Translations under genes and position numbers: made by a program
NCBI GenBank assembly: GCA_902782815.1
Contig: CACZOS010000377.1
Span: 1 to 10,235 of the forward strand
DNA from: an uncultured Lachnospiraceae bacterium
GTDB lineage: Bacteria; Bacillota; Clostridia; Lachnospirales; Lachnospiraceae
Direction: 5' to 3'
DNA: 10,235 nucleotides
Shown here: positions 5,575 through 10,235 of the stretch, piece after piece
Layout of the letters: the number at the start of each line of letters is the position of its first letter
Numbering within the stretch: the stretch's first letter is position 1
Notes under the pieces: generated by a model
Told to the model about the DNA's origin: nothing
The model's input: the letters and a program-made list of their open reading frames with translations, nothing else
The model's database searches: none

Positions 5575-6882
5575 ATGTTTGATTTAAAAAATAAAACCAT
5601 AAGCCGTCAGATCTTTGACGGCTATACAGGCCTTGAGAAGGAGAGTCTGAGAGTCATGGAGGACGGGAGATTTTCCCGGACAAGGCATCCTTTCCCGGGA
5701 GAAAAGCATATCGTTAGGGATTTCAGCGAAAATCAGGTTGAGATCAATACGGGGGTTTGCGACTCCCCGGAGGCGGCAGTTCAGGAACTTAGCGAATATA
5801 CCGTAAAGATCCAGAATACCTTAAGCAGGATGAACCCAAGGGAATATCTGTGGCCCAATTCAAACCCTCCCTATATTGAGAACGAGCAGGACATCCCCAT
5901 TGCCATCTATGACAAGGAGGAGATGGATAAAAGGATCTACCGCGAATATCTGGCTGTTCGTTACGGGCGCTACAAGATGGCTTTTTCCGGCATCCATGTA
6001 AATTATTCCTTCTCGGAAGACCTGCTTGAGGCCGGATTTAAAGCCAGCGGACTCATGGATTTCGGAGATTATAAAGAGAGGCTTTATCTGAAACTGGCCG
6101 AAAACATGGCCTTTTACGGGTGGATCGTCACTGCGGTGACAGCTGCCAGCGCGGATATGGACGGATCCTTTTTCCAGGAGGGGAAAAAGGGGAAGACCAC
6201 CTTCTTCGGCATGGGGTCAGTCCGATGCAGCGAGCTGGGCTACTGGAACCACTTTGTACCCATCTTTGACTATACCAGCCTGAGCTCCTATGTGAAAAGT
6301 ATCCGCAAATATGTGGACAGCGGCTTTATCTCCTTTCCTTCGGAACTCTATTATCCTATCCGCCTGAAACCCCGGGGACTGAATAATCTGGAATCCCTTG
6401 AGACCGGCGGAGTAGATCATATCGAGCTCAGGAATATCGACCTGAATCCATTGACCTGCTCCGGGCTGGATCTACGAGATCTGAAATTTATCCGGCTCCT
6501 GCTGATCTGGGCGGCATCGATTCCCAGGATCGCCCTGTCTGAGGCAGACCAGGTTCAGGTGGCTCAGAATTTTAAAAATGCCGCCAGATATGACCTTCAT
6601 ACGGTGAATATTCTTTTTCCGGACGGGGAATACATGACGGTCCTGGACGCCGGAAGAAAAGTGATCGGTCAGATGAGGGATTTCTTCCTTGCCAATCTTG
6701 ACGAGGAGAACCGAAGGACCCATGGAGTCATGGAGATCCTGGATTTCGAAGAAGATAAATTTATCCATCCCAAAAACCGGTATACGGCTAAACTGCACCG
6801 GGCTTTCAGTGAGGATTACTTTGTTAAGAACCTGGAGATCGCCAGGCAGGTTCAGGAAAAACAGATCAGGCGCATGAGTTGA
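5575..6882 (+). CDS. gshA: Glutamate-cysteine ligase (GshA / GshF N-terminal type)
   Basis: The enzyme joins glutamate and cysteine with ATP to make gamma-glutamylcysteine, the first step of glutathione synthesis, in the cytoplasm. The 435 residues show the E. coli-type ligase motifs. These are GLEKESLRV (19-27), FSENQVEINT (50-59), YLWPNSNPP (91-99), KMAFSGIHVNYS (134-145), CSELGYWNHFVPIFDYTSLSSY (218-239), and VDHIELRNIDLNPL (280-293) followed by GLDLRDLKF. It is shorter than E. coli GshA (518) and lacks the ATP-grasp glutathione synthetase half of GshF fusions; no gshB is visible. The chosen ATG gives the expected N-terminus, with a weak AAAGAAAG binding site. Its stop codon sits inside the terminator loop. 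The ligase family call is firm, but a gamma-glutamyl acceptor other than cysteine is possible. Confidence 0.88.
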   Translation: MFDLKNKTISRQIFDGYTGLEKESLRVMEDGRFSRTRHPFPGEKHIVRDFSENQVEINTGVCDSPEAAVQELSEYTVKIQNTLSRMNPREYLWPNSNPPYIENEQDIPIAIYDKEEMDKRIYREYLAVRYGRYKMAFSGIHVNYSFSEDLLEAGFKASGLMDFGDYKERLYLKLAENMAFYGWIVTAVTAASADMDGSFFQEGKKGKTTFFGMGSVRCSELGYWNHFVPIFDYTSLSSYVKSIRKYVDSGFISFPSELYYPIRLKPRGLNNLESLETGGVDHIELRNIDLNPLTCSGLDLRDLKFIRLLLIWAASIPRIALSEADQVQVAQNFKNAARYDLHTVNILFPDGEYMTVLDAGRKVIGQMRDFFLANLDEENRRTHGVMEILDFEEDKFIHPKNRYTAKLHRAFSEDYFVKNLEIARQVQEKQIRRMS

Positions 6883-6900
6883 CTCATGCGCCTGTTTTTT
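6867..6900. terminator. Terminator containing the ligase stop codon, shared with pyc
   Basis: CAGGCGCATGAG (6867-6878) pairs perfectly over 12 bases with CTCATGCGCCTG (6883-6894), with a TTGA loop holding most of the TGA stop (6880-6882). Six T follow directly (6895-6900). The left arm therefore also encodes the last residues of the ligase. Read on the minus strand it lies 30 bases past the pyc stop and is followed, after about six bases, by TTTTT, so it may also end pyc transcripts. Confidence 0.93.
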
Positions 6901-6923
6901 ACCCTTCCTTATCGGATGATATT

Positions 6924-9900
6924 TTATTTCTTTTCCTCTTCCTTGAAGCTGATCAGAAGGTCTTCCGTACTGATGGTATCACCGGATTTAACGTAGATGA
7001 TATCCACTACACCGTCCATGGTGGAGAGTACGGTGGTCTCCATCTTCATGGCTTCCAGACTTAAGAGCGGCTGGTTGGCTTTGACCACATCCCCTTCTTT
7101 GACGAAAATTTCGCCCACTGTACCGGGGATGGAAGCGCCAAGATGATACTTGTTATCCTTGTCGGCCTTCACGTGGTGGTCTTCCTTAACCTCAAAGTTC
7201 TTGTCCAGGATACGAACCTGACGATAGAAGCCATTCACCTCAAACTGGAGTGTACGATATCCTTCTTCATCCACCTCACCTTTGCGGACGAATTTGATCA
7301 GGAGCTCTTTTCCTTCACCCACATTGATCTTTGTTTCTTCCCCTTCACGCAGACCGTAGAAGTATACGTGGCTTTCCAGCCGGGAAACATCGTTGTAGGC
7401 CTGGAAATGTTCGCAATAGTCCTCGTATACCTTCGGATATAAGGCATAGCTGATGACTTTCTGCTCCATGATGGCCGGATCTTCCATCTTGTCCATATAG
7501 TATTTTTCTTTCAGCAGTTTCTCGATCTTTTCAAAATCCTCCGCGGGAAGAAGGCTGCCCGGACGAACCTTGATGGGTTTTTTATCCTTCAGGACGATCT
7601 TCTGGAGTTCCTTCGGGAATCCTCCCTCAGGCTGCCCGATCATTCCCTGGAAATAGCTGACCACGGAATCCGGATAGGACAGGTCTTTACCCTCTGTCAG
7701 GATATTGTCTTTGTTCAGATTATTCTTGAACATGAAGATGGCAAAATCGCCGACTACCTTGGAGGAAGGGGTGACCTTCACGATATTGCCCAGAAGGTCA
7801 TTCGCTTCTTTGTAGAGTTTTTTGATCTCATTGAAGTTTTCTCCGGCTCCCATACCCTTAACCTGGGCCAGAAGGTTGGAGTACTGGCCGCCGGGGATCT
7901 CGTATTTGTAGATCTCGGCTTTGGGAGCATGCATACCGCTCTCGAATACCTGATATACCTTTCGGACATTTTCATAGTAATCATCCAGGATATTCAGCTG
8001 ATCCGGATCAAGTCCCGTATCTCTCTCTGTACCGCGGAGAGCCTCAACCACGGAGTTGAGGGAAGGCTGGCTGGTCATGGAACTCATGGAGCCGATGGCA
8101 CAGTCCACGATATCCACGCCTGCTTCTGCAGCCATCAGCACCGTTGCCACACCGTTTCCGGTGGAATCGTGGGTATGAAGGTGGATGGGGATATTTACCT
8201 CCTGTTTAAGGGCGGTGACCAGTTCTTTGGCGGCATAGGGTTTCAGCAGGGCAGCCATGTCTTTGATGGCCAGGGTATGCACACCGAGAGCTTCCAGTTC
8301 CTTTGCTTTTCTCACATAGTAGTCCAGAGTGTATTTTGTCTCATTGGGGCTCAGGATGTCTCCGGTATAGCAGAGGGCGCCTTCAACGATCTTTCCGGTT
8401 TTCAGTGCCTCTTCGATGGGCATCTTCATATTTTCCACCCAGTTGAGGCTGTCGAAGATACGGAAGACATCGATGCCGTTTCTGGCGGCCACTTTGATGA
8501 ATGTCCGGACCACGTTGTCGGGGTAATTGCTGTAGCCTACTGCATTGGAGGCACGAAGGAGCATCTGGATCAATGTGTTGGGCATACGGTCCTTGAGGTA
8601 TTCCAGCCTTGTCCAGGGAGACTCTTTGAGGAAACGGTAGGCTGTATCATAGGTAGCCCCGCCCCATGCTTCCACGGAGAAGGCATTGGCCAGGAACTGG
8701 TTGGCAGCCTTTGCAGCTCCCACGATATCCTTGGTCCTCATCCGGGTTGCCATCAGGGACTGCTGGGCATCACGCATGGTGGTATCGGTAATGTATAATT
8801 TCTTTTCTTTCAGGATCTTCTGGGTGAAATCTTTGGCACCCAGTTTCAGGAATTCGTCCTTGGAACCCCAGATCTTGACGGATTCGTCGATCTCCGGAAC
8901 GATACGGTCCTGGAATTCCGGCTTGGGACCCGGGTTGACGTTGACCATCTTGTTGGAGAGGAATTCCAGTACGGCAGTCTCACGGTCCTGACGGTTGTGG
9001 AAGGTGAACAGCTCCGGTGTTTCCTCAATAAATGTGGTGAAGGCGCGGCCTTCCCGGAAGGTTTCATTGGTCAGCACATTGATGAGGAAGGGAATATTTG
9101 TTTTTACACCGTGGATCTGGAACTCTTTCAGAACACGCAGAGACTTGCGGATGGTATCCTCGAAGGTGCGGTCGTGGGTGATGGCCTTAACCAGAAGGCT
9201 GTCATAGTAGGGGGTGATCTGTGCCCCTTCATAGGCATTTCCGCCGTCCAGACGGACACCGTTTCCGTTGGCCGACCGGTAAAGGTCAATCTGGCCGTAA
9301 TCCGGAACAAACTGATTTGCCGGATCCTCGGTGGTGATACGGGTCTGCAGGGCATAACCGTTGCAGTGGATATCATTCTGGGAATAAATATGCATCCGCT
9401 TGCTGTTCAGCGCATATCCTTCCGCGATCAGGATCTGACTTACCACGATATCGATATCCGTCACCATCTCGGTACAGGTGTGCTCAACCTGAACACGGGG
9501 ATTCATCTCGATAAAGTAGGGATTGAAATCGGCATCCACCAGGAATTCCAGAGTTCCGGCATTCCGGTATCCCACATAGGAAGCAAGACGTTTGGAGGAA
9601 TCAAACATCTTTTCCCGTACACTCTGGGGGATGGAAAAGGCGGGAGCGTACTCCACCACCTTCTGATGACGGCGCTGAACGGAGCAGTCCCTGTCATAGA
9701 GATGGACGATATTTCCGTAATTATCTCCCAGGATCTGCACTTCGATATGCTTGGGGCTGCGGAGATATTTTTCCACGAAGATGATGGCTTTTCCGAAGGC
9801 CTTGCGGGATTCCTTTGCCGCTTCATTGAATTCCTTTTCCATCTCTTCCTCGGAATTGACGATACGCATTCCACGTCCGCCGCCTCCGTTGCTGGCTTTC

Positions 9901-10235
9901 AGCATTACCGGATAGCCGATTTCTTTGGCGATATTATTTGCTTCTTCGGCGTTATCCACCGGTTTTTCCACACCGGGTATAATGGGAACATCAGCGTCGA
10001 TGGCTACTTTTTTGGCGGAAATCTTATCTCCCATACGTTCCATCAGTTCAGCACTGGGACCGATAAAAGTAATGCCGGCTGCTTCACAGGCTCTTACGAA
10101 ATCCGGGTTCTCCGAAAGAAATCCGTAACCGGGATGAATGGCATCGACCTTACGCTCTTTTGCGATATTGATGATGGTGGGAATGTCCAGATAGGCATCC
10201 ACAGGTCCCTTGGTGGGATCCAGCTGATACGCCTC
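6924..10235 (-). CDS. pyc: Pyruvate carboxylase (N-terminus cut by window edge)
   Basis: This biotin enzyme carboxylates pyruvate to oxaloacetate with ATP and bicarbonate, supplying the incomplete TCA branch and aspartate. The 1103 visible residues hold the full domain order. The biotin carboxylase domain has GGGGRGMR (117-124) and the IEMNPRVQVEHT core (about 242-253). The carboxyltransferase has TDTTMRDAQQSLMATRMRT (483-501), IKDMA with the lysine expected to be carboxylated (about 659), and HLHTHDSTGNG (685-695) as metal ligands. The biotinyl domain has AMKMET with the biotin lysine at residue 1064 (codon 7044-7046). The family is about 1145 residues, so roughly 40 N-terminal residues lie beyond 10235. 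The frame is open to the edge and reads EAYQLDPTKGP before VDAYLD. The GTG at 10202 is not the start. No frameshift is seen. A fusion rather than split-subunit form is clear. Confidence 0.98.
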   Translation of the reverse strand, partial: EAYQLDPTKGPVDAYLDIPTIINIAKERKVDAIHPGYGFLSENPDFVRACEAAGITFIGPSAELMERMGDKISAKKVAIDADVPIIPGVEKPVDNAEEANNIAKEIGYPVMLKASNGGGGRGMRIVNSEEEMEKEFNEAAKESRKAFGKAIIFVEKYLRSPKHIEVQILGDNYGNIVHLYDRDCSVQRRHQKVVEYAPAFSIPQSVREKMFDSSKRLASYVGYRNAGTLEFLVDADFNPYFIEMNPRVQVEHTCTEMVTDIDIVVSQILIAEGYALNSKRMHIYSQNDIHCNGYALQTRITTEDPANQFVPDYGQIDLYRSANGNGVRLDGGNAYEGAQITPYYDSLLVKAITHDRTFEDTIRKSLRVLKEFQIHGVKTNIPFLINVLTNETFREGRAFTTFIEETPELFTFHNRQDRETAVLEFLSNKMVNVNPGPKPEFQDRIVPEIDESVKIWGSKDEFLKLGAKDFTQKILKEKKLYITDTTMRDAQQSLMATRMRTKDIVGAAKAANQFLANAFSVEAWGGATYDTAYRFLKESPWTRLEYLKDRMPNTLIQMLLRASNAVGYSNYPDNVVRTFIKVAARNGIDVFRIFDSLNWVENMKMPIEEALKTGKIVEGALCYTGDILSPNETKYTLDYYVRKAKELEALGVHTLAIKDMAALLKPYAAKELVTALKQEVNIPIHLHTHDSTGNGVATVLMAAEAGVDIVDCAIGSMSSMTSQPSLNSVVEALRGTERDTGLDPDQLNILDDYYENVRKVYQVFESGMHAPKAEIYKYEIPGGQYSNLLAQVKGMGAGENFNEIKKLYKEANDLLGNIVKVTPSSKVVGDFAIFMFKNNLNKDNILTEGKDLSYPDSVVSYFQGMIGQPEGGFPKELQKIVLKDKKPIKVRPGSLLPAEDFEKIEKLLKEKYYMDKMEDPAIMEQKVISYALYPKVYEDYCEHFQAYNDVSRLESHVYFYGLREGEETKINVGEGKELLIKFVRKGEVDEEGYRTLQFEVNGFYRQVRILDKNFEVKEDHHVKADKDNKYHLGASIPGTVGEIFVKEGDVVKANQPLLSLEAMKMETTVLSTMDGVVDIIYVKSGDTISTEDLLISFKEEEKK

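Noticed and set aside
7929..8798. 289-residue plus-strand open frame antisense to pyruvate carboxylase
   Set aside because: It is antisense to the conserved carboxyltransferase domain, has unusual His/Gly/Cys/Phe composition typical of shadow frames, and matches no family I recognise.
10200..10202. GTG at 10202 as the start of pyruvate carboxylase
   Set aside because: The frame is open to the window edge and the residues EAYQLDPTKGP upstream fit the pyruvate carboxylase sequence before VDAYLD; about 40 residues of the family N-terminus must lie outside.

Overview
The window looks like a chromosomal core region of a low-to-mid GC Firmicute, most likely a Lachnospiraceae/Clostridia gut anaerobe (Blautia- or Dorea-like). 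This rests on the EF-Tu C-terminus, a full-length multidomain pyruvate carboxylase, AGGAGG-type ribosome binding sites, U-tailed hairpin terminators and Clostridia-like protein sequences. Genus-level placement is inference. I see no phage, IS element, CRISPR array, tRNA or rRNA.

Layout. Positions 1-87 hold the last 28 codons of an EF-Tu gene (tuf), followed by a strong terminator. A free-standing nitroreductase-family gene (359-931, +) follows, with a 271-base leader gap. It converges on a two-gene minus-strand unit, pncB (nicotinate phosphoribosyltransferase, 2986-1763) then an MgtC/SapB-type membrane protein (1746-1036), and a long bidirectional hairpin lies between the convergent ends. The 169-base divergent region 2987-3155 carries an extended -10 promoter for pncB and a TATAAT for a plus-strand unit. 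That unit encodes a DUF937 protein (3156-3722) and a secreted SH3-like protein (3742-4839). A C39-like cysteine peptidase domain (4840-5442) follows in the same reading frame, separated only by one TAA codon. Next come a stand-alone glutamate-cysteine ligase (5575-6882, +) with its own promoter/dyad, and a terminator whose loop contains the stop codon. The minus-strand pyruvate carboxylase gene (10235-6924) runs off the right edge and lacks only about 40 N-terminal residues.

How the genes fit together. Most are housekeeping or metabolic: translation, NAD salvage, anaplerosis, thiol or gamma-glutamyl synthesis, flavin-dependent reduction. The least ordinary part is the DUF937/SH3/C39 unit. The signal peptide and wall-binding-like domains sit upstream of a stop codon and the peptidase catalytic triad sits downstream in the same frame. 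This suggests one 565-residue secreted peptidase split by a nonsense codon (real, or a sequencing/assembly error), or a start-stop coupled pair. I found no convincing evidence of an undescribed defence or mobile system.
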